Of a stretch of 22,311 nt of DNA, positions 6,850 to 15,613 are shown one piece after another. The stretch's first letter is position 1. The number at the start of each line of letters is the position of its first letter. Made by a program: the position numbers and the translations under genes. Origin of the DNA: GCA-002731945 sp036344135 (GTDB taxonomy: Bacteria > Pseudomonadota > Alphaproteobacteria > MED-G09); the NCBI GenBank assembly GCA_036344135.1, contig JAYYUG010000108.1:1-22311 (forward strand). Direction: 5' to 3'. Below the pieces are notes generated by a model. That model was not told the DNA's origin. It made no database searches and saw nothing but the letters and a program-made list of their open reading frames with translations.

Positions 6850-9651
6850 TCAATGTGCTTCATTCCAGTTGAGGCCTGACCGAAGTTCAACAATAAGAGG
6901 AACTGATAATTCTTGAGATGGTTTATGGGCGTTTTCCATTACTTTCCTAATAATTCTTATTGAGTCATCGATCTCTGTCTCGTCAGATTCAAAGATTAGC
7001 TCGTCATGCACTTGTAATAGCATTTTGGTTTTTAATTCTGAATTTCTTAGTTCATCATGCATTCGGATCATTGCTCTTTTTATAATATCTGCAGCCGATC
7101 CTTGAATAGGAGCGTTTATAGCTGCCCTTTCCATAAATGACCTTCTGGCAGGGTTTTTAGTATCGATATCACCGATAATACATTTTCTTCCGAAAATTGT
7201 ATTTACATAACCATTTTTTTTGGCAAATTCTTTCGTTTCAGCCATATATTCTTTTATTGAGGAAAATTTTGCAAAATAGGATTTTATATATTCGGAAGCC
7301 TCTGTTCTAGAGATATTTAATTGTTTAGCTAATCCAAAAGCTGAAATTCCGTATATAATACCAAAATTTATTGCTTTAGCGCTTCTTCTAATATTCTCAT
7401 CAACATCAGTTATAGGGACATTAAATACCTCTGAAGCAGTAAGCGAATGAATATCCTGACCGTCTTTGAAAGCTTCTGTCAGATTCTTATCTTGTGCAAT
7501 ATGGGCTATAAGCCTTAATTCAATCTGACTATAATCTGCGCTAATCAACAAATTACCCTTTTCAGGAATAAAGGCTTTCCTTATCATTCTCCCATCTCCT
7601 GTTCGAATAGGAATATTCTGTAAATTCGGATCTGATGAGGCTAATCTACCTGTCGAAGTTGCTGCCATCGCAAAAGAAGTATGAACTCTATTTGTAGATT
7701 TAGAAATAAATGTAGGCAAAGCATCAGTATAAGTTGTCTTTAGTTTTGACAATCCACGCCATTGCAATAAGAGTTTTGGTAGTTCATGGCCCTCGTTAAC
7801 CAGTGTTTCAAGTACATTCGCATCCGTTGACCATGCCCCTGAAGCGGTCTTTTTCCCTCCCGGTATTGAAAGTTTTTCAAATAAAATTTCACCTATCTGT
7901 TTAGGCGATCCAAGGTTAAATTCTTCTCCAATTAATTTATGAGAGATCTTCTCTATTTCAACTATTTTTTCTTCAAAATTTTTAGACAGTTTTTTTAATT
8001 TGTTTTTATCGATAGCCACCCCTTCTTTTTCCATTTCAATTAGGGTTCTAGCCAAAGGTCTTTCAATATCAATATAAACCTTCATGAGATTATTTTGAGA
8101 TAATTTAGGTTTTAGAAATTTCCAGAGTTTCATAGTCAGATCTGCATCCTCAGCAGCATACTCCGTGGCATCGGGGATAGAAATTTCTGAAAATATTTTT
8201 TTCTTTTTTCCTGTTCCCACAATTTCTTTATAGGATATGGCCGTATGATTAAAGTATGTCTTGACTAAATTATCTAAGCTATGGCGAATGCCACCAGATC
8301 CTAAAGAATAGGAAATTAGCATGGTGTCATCATAGTTTTTAATATCTATTTTATATTTAGATAAAACCAATCCGTCATATTTCATATTATGCAGAATCTT
8401 TATTATTCCCTCGTCCTCTAATAACAATTTAAGAAAAACTAAAGACTCTTCAAAATTGAGCTGTTTTTCATCCGTTTCGATATGCTTAAGAGGTACGTAA
8501 CATGCCTCACCAGGCCTAATACACATTGAGAAACCTATTAGGTTTGCATCAATTGCATTCAAAGAGTCGGTTTCAGTATCAAAAGCAATATATCCGACTT
8601 CTTCCGCTTTTTTGTACCACTCCATGAGTTCTAATTTGTTTTGAATTGTCTTATAATTTTTAGTATTAAAATCTAACTTTTCTGTCTTTTCGACCTTGTC
8701 TTCCTTAGTAACATCTTTTTTTGTAGTGAATTTGATCGATTTTGTGGGTAAAATTGAATCTATATCTACATTTAGCTCGGAAGATTTCTTCTCAGTTAAT
8801 CTTTTAAATTCCATTTCCTTTAAAAACCCTAATAATTTTTGCGGATTGATTTCTTGGATTTTAGTATCTTTTAAGGGAATAGGCAGATCAACATCATCTT
8901 TCAAGGTCACAAGTTTTTTGCTTAAATAGGCTTGATCTGCAAAGTTTTTTAGATTTTCGCGTCTTTTCTTTTGAGTAATTTCATCAGTTTTCTTAAACAA
9001 GTTATCAAGATTGCCATATTCATTTATCAGGAGAGCTGCAGTTTTTATACCAATACCAGGAACACCAGGAATATTGTCTATGGAATCTCCTGCAAGTGAT
9101 TGGACATCGATTACTTTTTCAGGATATACACCAAATTTTTTGTAAACTTCTTCTTTATTAATAATTCGGTTTTTCATAGTATCCAACATTGAGATGTCAT
9201 CATTAATCAATTGCATTAAGTCCTTATCAGAAGAAACGATAGTAACTTTCATATTTTCAGCATGGGCTGATTTTGCATAGCTAGCTATGAGATCATCGGC
9301 TTCGTATCCCAACATTTCAACATACTTAATATTAAATGCGTTCGTAGCACTTCTGATTACTGGAAATTGAGGGATTAAATCTTCAGGTGGTTCAGAACGA
9401 TTAGCTTTGTATTCAGGATAAATGTCATTTCTAAAAGTTTTCCCAGAAGCATCGAAAACGACAAGAAGGTGAGTTAATTCATTCCGCTCTCTTTCCTCTT
9501 TAACAAGTTTGTCCAGCATACTGCAGAAACCAGAAATGGCGCCAACAGGAAATCCATCTGATTTTCTAGTTAATGGCGGAAGCGCATGATAAGCTCTAAA
9601 AATATAAGTTGAACCGTCGACTAGATAGATATGTTCTTTTCTTTCATTCAT
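6850..9651 (-). CDS. polA: DNA polymerase I
   Basis: This is a repair and Okazaki-fragment-processing polymerase of 933 residues with all three domains. The 5'-3' exonuclease (about 1-285) shows LVDGSTYIFRAYHALPP, GYEADD, VSSDKDLMQL and the helix-hairpin-helix GVPGIGIKTA. The 3'-5' proofreading domain appears active: AFDTETDSL (Asp358, Glu360), LHNMKYD and YAAEDADLT all keep their metal-binding acids. The polymerase domain has motif A ISADYSQIELR, motif B RRSAKAINFGIIYG with the Phe found in the E. coli enzyme, and motif C LQVHDELIFE. A lysine- and threonine-rich linker (about 290-335) joins the exonuclease domains. It appears to be a single-gene unit, convergent with pckA and divergent from the ABC ATPase gene. 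Confidence 0.98.
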   Translation of the reverse strand: MNERKEHIYLVDGSTYIFRAYHALPPLTRKSDGFPVGAISGFCSMLDKLVKEERERNELTHLLVVFDASGKTFRNDIYPEYKANRSEPPEDLIPQFPVIRSATNAFNIKYVEMLGYEADDLIASYAKSAHAENMKVTIVSSDKDLMQLINDDISMLDTMKNRIINKEEVYKKFGVYPEKVIDVQSLAGDSIDNIPGVPGIGIKTAALLINEYGNLDNLFKKTDEITQKKRRENLKNFADQAYLSKKLVTLKDDVDLPIPLKDTKIQEINPQKLLGFLKEMEFKRLTEKKSSELNVDIDSILPTKSIKFTTKKDVTKEDKVEKTEKLDFNTKNYKTIQNKLELMEWYKKAEEVGYIAFDTETDSLNAIDANLIGFSMCIRPGEACYVPLKHIETDEKQLNFEESLVFLKLLLEDEGIIKILHNMKYDGLVLSKYKIDIKNYDDTMLISYSLGSGGIRHSLDNLVKTYFNHTAISYKEIVGTGKKKKIFSEISIPDATEYAAEDADLTMKLWKFLKPKLSQNNLMKVYIDIERPLARTLIEMEKEGVAIDKNKLKKLSKNFEEKIVEIEKISHKLIGEEFNLGSPKQIGEILFEKLSIPGGKKTASGAWSTDANVLETLVNEGHELPKLLLQWRGLSKLKTTYTDALPTFISKSTNRVHTSFAMAATSTGRLASSDPNLQNIPIRTGDGRMIRKAFIPEKGNLLISADYSQIELRLIAHIAQDKNLTEAFKDGQDIHSLTASEVFNVPITDVDENIRRSAKAINFGIIYGISAFGLAKQLNISRTEASEYIKSYFAKFSSIKEYMAETKEFAKKNGYVNTIFGRKCIIGDIDTKNPARRSFMERAAINAPIQGSAADIIKRAMIRMHDELRNSELKTKMLLQVHDELIFESDETEIDDSIRIIRKVMENAHKPSQELSVPLIVELRSGLNWNEAH

Positions 9652-9675
9652 TGTGATTCTTTATTTTCCATTATG

Positions 9676-9691
9676 ACATTAAGTTTAATGT
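9676..9691. repeat. short inverted repeat in the polA/ABC spacer
   Basis: ACATTAA and TTAATGT form perfect 7-bp arms around a GT centre in the 82-bp spacer between two divergent genes. The position suits an operator for either gene. The sequence is AT-only apart from one C/G pair per arm, so chance is a real possibility. Confidence 0.3.
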
Positions 9692-9733
9692 GGTAAAAGT
9701 AACAATTACATTCCGATTTGAAACAAATAAATT

Positions 9734-10681
9734 ATGACTGAAAAAAAACTTCCTGATAACGCAATAGATATTAAGGATCTTAGTAAGCAGTACAAATCTG
9801 CGGATGGTAAAAGTTCATTTTTTGCTCTTGATTCAGTGTCTCTTAATATTCCGAGAGGATCTATTTTTGGTCTGTTGGGCCCTAATGGTGCTGGTAAATC
9901 AACCTTCATTAATATTTTGGCTGGTCTCACTATCAAAACATCTGGAAAGGCTGTGGTTTGGGGTTACGATATTGATAAGAATCCGAGAACTATAAGATCT
10001 TATTTAGGAATAGTTCCGCAAGAATTGAATATTGATCCATTCTTTACACCGAAAGAAACTCTCAATCTACAAGCTGGAATGTATGGAATCTGGCCCAAAG
10101 AAAGGATTACACAAGAAATTCTTAGGGTTCTTGATTTGGAAGATAAAGCTGATTCTTACGCGCGTGAATTGTCGGGCGGGATGCGAAGAAGACTACTTGT
10201 TGCAAAAGCTATGGTACATAGACCCCCTATACTTATTCTTGATGAGCCAACAGCGGGAGTAGATATAGAGCTACGTAAGCAACTATGGAGTTATGTTAGG
10301 AAATTAAATGAACACGGAACGACCATAATTCTTACTACACATTATTTAGAAGAGGCAGAAGAATTATGTGAGACGATAGCTATATTAGATAAAGGAAAAA
10401 TAGTTAAATGCGCATCAACAAAAGAACTTCTAGAGGATGTAGAATCCAAAACCATAATATTAAAGACTTCTGAGAATCCTGATCCCAAAAATGCTACAAT
10501 ATCCCAACTTGGCGCAAGTATTGATGCTGATAACAATCTTAAAATCAACTATAATCCTAAAATTGATAATTCTAGAAAGATTCTAGAAATGGTTGAGAGT
10601 TCAGGTATAAGTGTTGTTGATTTTGAGGTAGTTGGAGCCTCTTTGGAAACAGTATTCCTGTCGATTACCTCACGAAAATAA
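9734..10681 (+). CDS. ABC transporter ATP-binding protein, ABC-2 (drug/polysaccharide export) type
   Basis: This is a 315-residue ATPase with Walker A GPNGAGKST at 49-57, Q-loop VPQEL at about 94-98, signature LSGGM at 146-150, Walker B LILDE at 167-171 and the H-loop His203 in TTHYLEEAEE. The LDEPTAGVD stretch and the extra C-terminal domain of roughly 80 residues are typical of ABC-2 exporters of the YadG/CcmA-like group. These work with a six-helix permease encoded next door. Here no permease is adjacent: polA lies on one side and a TonB receptor on the other, and a terminator follows the stop codon directly. The partner must be encoded elsewhere, so the substrate cannot be guessed. Confidence 0.93.
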   Translation: MTEKKLPDNAIDIKDLSKQYKSADGKSSFFALDSVSLNIPRGSIFGLLGPNGAGKSTFINILAGLTIKTSGKAVVWGYDIDKNPRTIRSYLGIVPQELNIDPFFTPKETLNLQAGMYGIWPKERITQEILRVLDLEDKADSYARELSGGMRRRLLVAKAMVHRPPILILDEPTAGVDIELRKQLWSYVRKLNEHGTTIILTTHYLEEAEELCETIAILDKGKIVKCASTKELLEDVESKTIILKTSENPDPKNATISQLGASIDADNNLKINYNPKIDNSRKILEMVESSGISVVDFEVVGASLETVFLSITSRK

Positions 10682-10685
10682 AAAA

Positions 10686-10716
10686 AGGCGCGATACTAAT
10701 ACCGCGCCTAATTTTT
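10686..10716. terminator. bidirectional rho-independent terminator
   Basis: AGGCGCG (10686-10692) and CGCGCCT (10703-10709) form a perfect 7-bp GC-rich stem with a 10-nt loop. On the plus strand it is followed by AATTTTT; on the minus strand the A-run at 10680-10686 supplies six U residues. It sits between the convergent ABC ATPase and TonB-receptor genes and should stop transcription from both. It is the clearest terminator in the window. Confidence 0.88.
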
Positions 10717-10734
10717 AATTTTAATATAACTTTT

Positions 10735-13677
10735 TTAGAATTTAGCTCCAAAAGTTACACCAATCATTCTTGGGTCTAACAAGAAGTCATTTCTAAAACC
10801 ACCAGAGGCTTCAGCAGTGAAGTAATGACCTGTAATATTGTCGTCATCGGCAAGATTCTGACCCCATATTCTTATATACCAAGGTGCAGAGGTTGATTGG
10901 AAAATTATTTGAGCATTAATGACATCCCAGGCGTCAACAACATCTCTAGGCACATTGTAAAGGCGAGTCCAGAAATCGTCTTGCCAGTAATAATCAATAC
11001 GCGATGTAATCATAAGGTCCGCTTGTGAAAGGTCTGCAGTATATTCTATGCCCAGATGAGCAGTAACTGCAGGAGCTTGAACTAGCTCGTTGCCGCTAAG
11101 GTCATACTCAGGTTCATAGAAGCCACCAAGACCAGCAGCAGTTAATTTGGAATTCATAACTGCACAGTTACCTAAAGTTGGTAATGCTCCCATTCCAAAT
11201 ATTTGAGCAATTGCACCAACAGTACCAGAAGGATCAGCTGAGTCGATATTATTAACTGATAAAGTCTTTCCCGCCGCTATCATATCCAACGCACCGGCAG
11301 CAGGATTTAAATTAAGAACTCCCGTTGCAATACCTCCAAGAATTGATGCCTTTTTGAATCCACATGTTGCACCATTACCAAAGTCTTTAACCAACCATCC
11401 AGTTGTATCTCCAAGATTTCTTCCAATCTTGTCAAGTGGGTTAAGAGAGTAGGTGTTATTGGCAACTTCGGTTTCAAGAAACGATACTTGGGCATCTATA
11501 CGTAGACCCGGAACACTAGGAGGACTCCAGAATAATTCTGCTTCTAATCCTTGCATTTCAGCATCAATGTTTTCATTGACTGAGGTACGTGCGATAATTT
11601 TAGAAACTTGAAGATCCTGATAATCGTAATAGAAAGCTGTTAGATTTGCTATCAAAGAGTTATCAAGAAGAACATTTTTCATTCCCAACTCAAAAGCATC
11701 AATAAATTCTGGATCTGTAGTTTGTGCCACACCTGCAAATAAATTAGGGTCGACAGGCGGGTTAAATGCACCAGGACGATATCCTCTTGAATACGTGAAG
11801 TATACTAATGTTGAATCTGTTCCCTCTAAGTCAGGTGTCCAATCGATGCCAATTTTCCCGGTTACTTCTTCTTCAGTAAACGATGAACTAACACCTTGAA
11901 GTCTACGCTGTTCTGCCAATCCCGGAATAGGTTCTAAAGCACCTGGAGGTGCAGCAAGACCAATTAGGATTGGAATAAATTTCGGATCGCCTGTTTGTAC
12001 AGCTAAGGTCACTGGATCTCCAGGTCCTGTACCGCCGCCAAGTATAGCAGAATTAAAAAGAAGTTGTCTGTCAGCTACTGACTTCTCGGATTCGTTCCAT
12101 CGTGCACCAACGGTAACTTTAAGGTCATCCGTAGCTTGATAATAGACTTCAGTATACAATCCTTTTCTTTCCAATTCATAAGGGTTTGTTTCATTCCTAT
12201 AATGTGAAGGATAAAGTTTTAATCCCGCTAAAATTGGAGCAATTGCAGCTGCATCGGCTGAAGAAAAATACACATCATAAACACCAGCGCTTTCATATTC
12301 AGATACGTTTAAACCCGCTATAAAGTTGATCGGTCCGTCGAAAGACGATTGAATAGAGATTTCCGCGTATTTTGATTCTGCTCCTCCCATTGATGTGTCA
12401 TAAGCAAATGAGTAATCATAATAACCCTGAATAGCACCACAGAAAACACCGCAAGCAGTAGGAGTATATTGTGAAACAGGAACTACGCCTTGTGGGAAAG
12501 CAGCATTACCCCCTGCAACAAGCGGATTCGTATTATTTGGATTATATGTTGCGAATTTTGCAGAACCATCATTGTTGTTGTAATCCTGTTGTGAGAAAAC
12601 GGAAGTTTCGTGATAGAGAACATTGGCCTTGATTGTAATATTTTCAAAAGCACTACTTTCAACGCTCAACAAATATCCATCTTCAGAAGCTTTGTAGACA
12701 GGGTCCATATTTTGATAGGTCGCACGAGGGTCGCTACTTCTATTGGCGTTAAGCCCTATATAATCCATAGGTGACCAAGTCATTAAGCCGGCTATGGCCG
12801 CTACATCTCCACCAAAAGTTGAACTACCTGCAGGTCCTTGATAGGCTATCTCCGTGGGGTGACAACCAAATGAAGGAACTTCTGTAGCTTTACACATTTG
12901 TCTTCCAATACGCGCTCGATTATCATCCTCCTCAAAATTCCAGTAGGTAAATTTTGCGGTTGTGTTTTCACTCAAATCAGCTTGAAGAGTAAATCGCCAA
13001 GAAGTGATGTCACGTCCATCTACATCACCTTCTCTTCCAGGGAAAAGATTATCAGAAAAACCATCTCTTTGAAGAGAAAGACCGGCAACTCTCAACGCTA
13101 AGTTTTCTGCAAGTGGCATATTTACCATTGCTTTAAACTTTCGATGACCGTAATCGCCAACTTCTACTTCAACAGAGCTTTCTGCTTCATCGGTAGGAGA
13201 AGCAAACATCATATTTACAGTACCCCCTACAGAGTTAGCACCGTATAGAGTTCCTTGTGGGCCTCTGAGAATTTCCACACGTTCAAGATCATAATATTCG
13301 GTCTCAAATATTCTTGTAGCAACCGGAACCTCGTTGATATGGAAGGCCACACCACCGTCACCTGAAGCGGCTACGGTGTAAGAGTTAACTCCACGAATAA
13401 CAAAGTTGGAACCGGTAAAGTTACCTTTAGTAAAGGTAATATTCGGTGCGTTAAATTGAAGATCAGAAAATGTTTCGATTTGTTGTAATTCTAGGGTCTC
13501 TGTATTAAAAGCAGAAACAGCAATCGGAACATCTTGAATGTTTTGCTCGGTTTTCTGAGCTGTAACTATGATCTCTTCGATACCCTGTCTTTCAAGAGCT
13601 TGAGAAAAAGCTACGCCCACCAAAAACACAGGCATAATTATAGCTGATATAGCTATAGAAATAGTTTTATTAAGCAT
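10735..13677 (-). CDS. TonB-dependent outer-membrane receptor
   Basis: This 980-residue outer-membrane transporter starts with a signal peptide (MLNKTISIAISAIIMPVFLV..., likely cleaved after Ala27). A TonB box-like segment IEEIIVTAQK lies at about 33-42, then a plug domain (DVPIAVSAFN, FVIRGVNSY, VEILRGPQGTLYGANSVGG). A long beta-barrel follows and ends in the expected terminal Phe (MIGVTFGAKF). The plug wording matches the large group of receptors taking up diverse organic nutrients; I cannot tell the ligand. Predicted outer loops carry cysteine pairs (MCKATEVPSFGCHP; CGVFCG). The ATG has a strong GGAGGC ribosome site at 13685-13690. The gene is a single unit with its own terminator, and a palindrome lies 25 bp before the start. 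By spot counts the gene is roughly 42-47% GC, well above its neighbours. Confidence 0.95.
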   Translation of the reverse strand: MLNKTISIAISAIIMPVFLVGVAFSQALERQGIEEIIVTAQKTEQNIQDVPIAVSAFNTETLELQQIETFSDLQFNAPNITFTKGNFTGSNFVIRGVNSYTVAASGDGGVAFHINEVPVATRIFETEYYDLERVEILRGPQGTLYGANSVGGTVNMMFASPTDEAESSVEVEVGDYGHRKFKAMVNMPLAENLALRVAGLSLQRDGFSDNLFPGREGDVDGRDITSWRFTLQADLSENTTAKFTYWNFEEDDNRARIGRQMCKATEVPSFGCHPTEIAYQGPAGSSTFGGDVAAIAGLMTWSPMDYIGLNANRSSDPRATYQNMDPVYKASEDGYLLSVESSAFENITIKANVLYHETSVFSQQDYNNNDGSAKFATYNPNNTNPLVAGGNAAFPQGVVPVSQYTPTACGVFCGAIQGYYDYSFAYDTSMGGAESKYAEISIQSSFDGPINFIAGLNVSEYESAGVYDVYFSSADAAAIAPILAGLKLYPSHYRNETNPYELERKGLYTEVYYQATDDLKVTVGARWNESEKSVADRQLLFNSAILGGGTGPGDPVTLAVQTGDPKFIPILIGLAAPPGALEPIPGLAEQRRLQGVSSSFTEEEVTGKIGIDWTPDLEGTDSTLVYFTYSRGYRPGAFNPPVDPNLFAGVAQTTDPEFIDAFELGMKNVLLDNSLIANLTAFYYDYQDLQVSKIIARTSVNENIDAEMQGLEAELFWSPPSVPGLRIDAQVSFLETEVANNTYSLNPLDKIGRNLGDTTGWLVKDFGNGATCGFKKASILGGIATGVLNLNPAAGALDMIAAGKTLSVNNIDSADPSGTVGAIAQIFGMGALPTLGNCAVMNSKLTAAGLGGFYEPEYDLSGNELVQAPAVTAHLGIEYTADLSQADLMITSRIDYYWQDDFWTRLYNVPRDVVDAWDVINAQIIFQSTSAPWYIRIWGQNLADDDNITGHYFTAEASGGFRNDFLLDPRMIGVTFGAKF

Positions 13678-13701
13678 TTAGTTTGCCTCCCACGTGATCT
13701 A

Positions 13702-13721
13702 TATGATTGATCGCAATCATA
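13702..13721. promoter_or_regulatory. perfect 8-bp-arm palindrome upstream of the TonB receptor gene
   Basis: TATGATTG and CAATCATA flank a four-base centre (ATCG), ending 25 bp before the receptor's start codon. This is the size and symmetry of a dimeric repressor operator. A Fur-family iron regulator is one candidate because such operators control many TonB receptors, but the match to a known box is loose. It could also form a small hairpin in the mRNA leader. Confidence 0.45.
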
Positions 13722-13793
13722 ATAACTAAAAATTAAGCAGAGTTAGAATACATATTAGAGGGTGTTAGGACAAGACAATTATTTGAAATCAAT

Positions 13794-13817
13794 AAAAAGT
13801 AGTGATAATAATACTAC
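13794..13817 (-). terminator. weak terminator-like hairpin after the oxygenase gene
   Basis: Read on the minus strand, GTAGT (13817-13813) and ACTAC (13803-13799) can form a 5-bp stem with a 9-nt loop, followed directly by TTTTT. It lies about 50 bp beyond the oxygenase stop codon, where the operon 16468-13866 should end. The stem is short and AT-rich, so the call is tentative. Confidence 0.35.
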
Positions 13818-13865
13818 ACCAGTGTTTTCCATTAGATTTACTAGGGTTTTTCGCAAATATTACTA

Positions 13866-14798
13866 TTATTTTAAGTTTATTTCCTTCAGTCTTTCATGAA
13901 GAAAATTGTCTGCTGTTATACTCTTTTCGTACTTATTTTTATTTTCCTTATTGATACAACTTGGGATAGTTGAAATGACATGATCCGGATTTAGGTGAAT
14001 AAAAAATGGCATTGAGTATCTAGAGTGTTGGGCCTCATTCCCCCTAGGGTTAATCACACGATGAGTAGTCGATTTTAATTTATCATTTGTCAATCTTTCT
14101 AACATGTCACCAACATTACAAACTATAGTTTCAGGACTTACTTCTAGCGGTATCCATTTTGCATCATTATTCAGGATTTCTAAGCCTTTTTGTTTCGTTC
14201 CGAACAACAAAGTTACCAAATTAATGTCTTCATGTTCTTCGGCTCTTATGCCCATATTATTTTTTTCAATTTTAGGATAATGAATTAACCTTAATATGGA
14301 GTTTCCTTGATTAATTTTATCTTTGAACCAATCTTCCTCTAGCTTTAGACCCAACGAAATCAGAGATAATATCTTATAACCAAGTTTTTCCAGTTGATCA
14401 TACAATTCATTCAAAGACTCATTAAAGCCCGTCAAGTCACTCACAACTAAATTCTCAGGCATTGTATCTTTGTATTCCTTGTCCCAATTGGATCTACCAT
14501 GGTGCCAAAACTCTTTTTGATCGGGGTGATGGGCATTCTTGGCAGTTTCCACTCCGAAAGGAGTATAGCCTCTTTGTCCGGCCCCACCATCGATGTGATA
14601 ATTCATTTTTTCATGAAGTGGTTTTTGGAAGAAATTCTTTGATACATGTAATGCGCGTCCAATTAGACTAATATCTACCTCATGGTCCTTAACTGAGAAA
14701 AAACCTACATTCATACACGCATCAAAGATTTCTATTGCTAATTTTTCTTTTTTATTATCAATCTCTTTTAATGATATCGTTGGTATTTTCATATTCAT
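13866..14798 (-). CDS. 2-oxoglutarate/Fe(II)-dependent oxygenase, isopenicillin N synthase-like
   Basis: This is a soluble dioxygenase of about 310 residues. The iron-binding triad is visible as EEHEDINLV (His189, Asp191) and STTHRVINP (His246); the co-substrate-binding Arg260 and Ser262 lie in SRYSMPFF. The N-terminal DIOX_N region shows IFDACMNVGFFSVKDHEV. The family typically hydroxylates or oxidatively closes small molecules using 2-oxoglutarate and oxygen; the substrate is unknown. The start used is the ATG at 14798, which forms TGATG with the stop of the DUF3108 gene and implies coupling. A TTG one codon upstream and an ATG two codons downstream (14792) are alternatives. It is the last gene of a three-gene minus-strand unit with a crotonase-fold enzyme. 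Confidence 0.9.
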   Translation of the reverse strand: MNMKIPTISLKEIDNKKEKLAIEIFDACMNVGFFSVKDHEVDISLIGRALHVSKNFFQKPLHEKMNYHIDGGAGQRGYTPFGVETAKNAHHPDQKEFWHHGRSNWDKEYKDTMPENLVVSDLTGFNESLNELYDQLEKLGYKILSLISLGLKLEEDWFKDKINQGNSILRLIHYPKIEKNNMGIRAEEHEDINLVTLLFGTKQKGLEILNNDAKWIPLEVSPETIVCNVGDMLERLTNDKLKSTTHRVINPRGNEAQHSRYSMPFFIHLNPDHVISTIPSCINKENKNKYEKSITADNFLHERLKEINLK

Positions 14799-15589
14799 CA
14801 ATTTTTATTTATCGCTAAATCTTCTGTTTCAACAGCTACTGCTTTCATAACGAAGCCTCCTAAAGGAGTTTTAATAATAACCTTTAGTGGAATCCATAAA
14901 TTTTCCATATTTGAATAATTATACCAATAATTTACAGATCCTGGTTTGGAAGTTTCATCCAGAAATTCGCTTGGTTTATAACCTATAATTGGTTCAAAAT
15001 AACCCGTACATTTTAAAACCTCATATTTTTCGTCATTTATAACAATATTCTCTTTTTTCCCCGGACGAACAAATTTTGTTTTAAACGCTCGAATTCCATC
15101 AAAACCATGTGCCGTGTAAGTGCAGGGATCATCAAATTCTCCAGAAACGAATAATGCACTATAAGGATCATTAGTTTCTTTGCCATATTCTTTGAGAAAA
15201 TCAAAATCAGGTTTTTCATCTACATCATATTCGGGTTGCGTGATTAATTTAAATGGAATTCCTGTGTCATAGCTCAAAGTTCCTTTTCGTGATCTACCTT
15301 TTCCGGTTTCGTAAGAAAAACTGTAAGTTTCAGGGATTAATTTATTTCCTTTGATGAATCCTCTGCTTTCCGAGAATGCTCTAAATTCAATTATAACATC
15401 AACTATTCCTGCGGCACTTATTTCAGATTTGATGTTCCAAACTTCATTATTAGAACTTACTGAAAGAATTGCATCAGATATTTTTATTCCCCCTAAATTT
15501 ATATTATATGACAATTTCGTCTCTGCCTCTGCGGATACAGAGATTAAAAAGGGTATGAGGACTAAGAGTCTAAAAGTAGATTTTAGCAT
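14798..15589 (-). CDS. DUF3108 domain periplasmic/envelope protein
   Basis: This 263-residue protein has a clear signal peptide: a basic start, a hydrophobic stretch LLVLIPFLISV and a likely cleavage after SAEA (Ala22). The mature part matches the DUF3108 pattern: LSYNINLGGIKISDAILSV near the start, PETYSFSYETGKGRSRKGTL in the middle, then DPYSALF and a C-terminal NLWIPLKVIIKTPLGG strand pair. Members are common in Alphaproteobacteria, are predicted to be beta-rich and exported, and have no established function. It lies 24 bp after the crotonase gene and overlaps the start of the oxygenase gene. The shared transcription unit gives no clear functional hint. Confidence 0.85.
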   Translation of the reverse strand: MLKSTFRLLVLIPFLISVSAEAETKLSYNINLGGIKISDAILSVSSNNEVWNIKSEISAAGIVDVIIEFRAFSESRGFIKGNKLIPETYSFSYETGKGRSRKGTLSYDTGIPFKLITQPEYDVDEKPDFDFLKEYGKETNDPYSALFVSGEFDDPCTYTAHGFDGIRAFKTKFVRPGKKENIVINDEKYEVLKCTGYFEPIIGYKPSEFLDETSKPGSVNYWYNYSNMENLWIPLKVIIKTPLGGFVMKAVAVETEDLAINKN

Positions 15590-15613
15590 TTTTTATTTGA
15601 TGAAATTCTTTAA

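Noticed and set aside
13799..13817. GATAAT-like repeats as a Fur box far upstream of the TonB receptor
   Set aside because: Only one hexamer resembles the Fur unit and the region is AT-rich; the same bases fit a weak terminator better.
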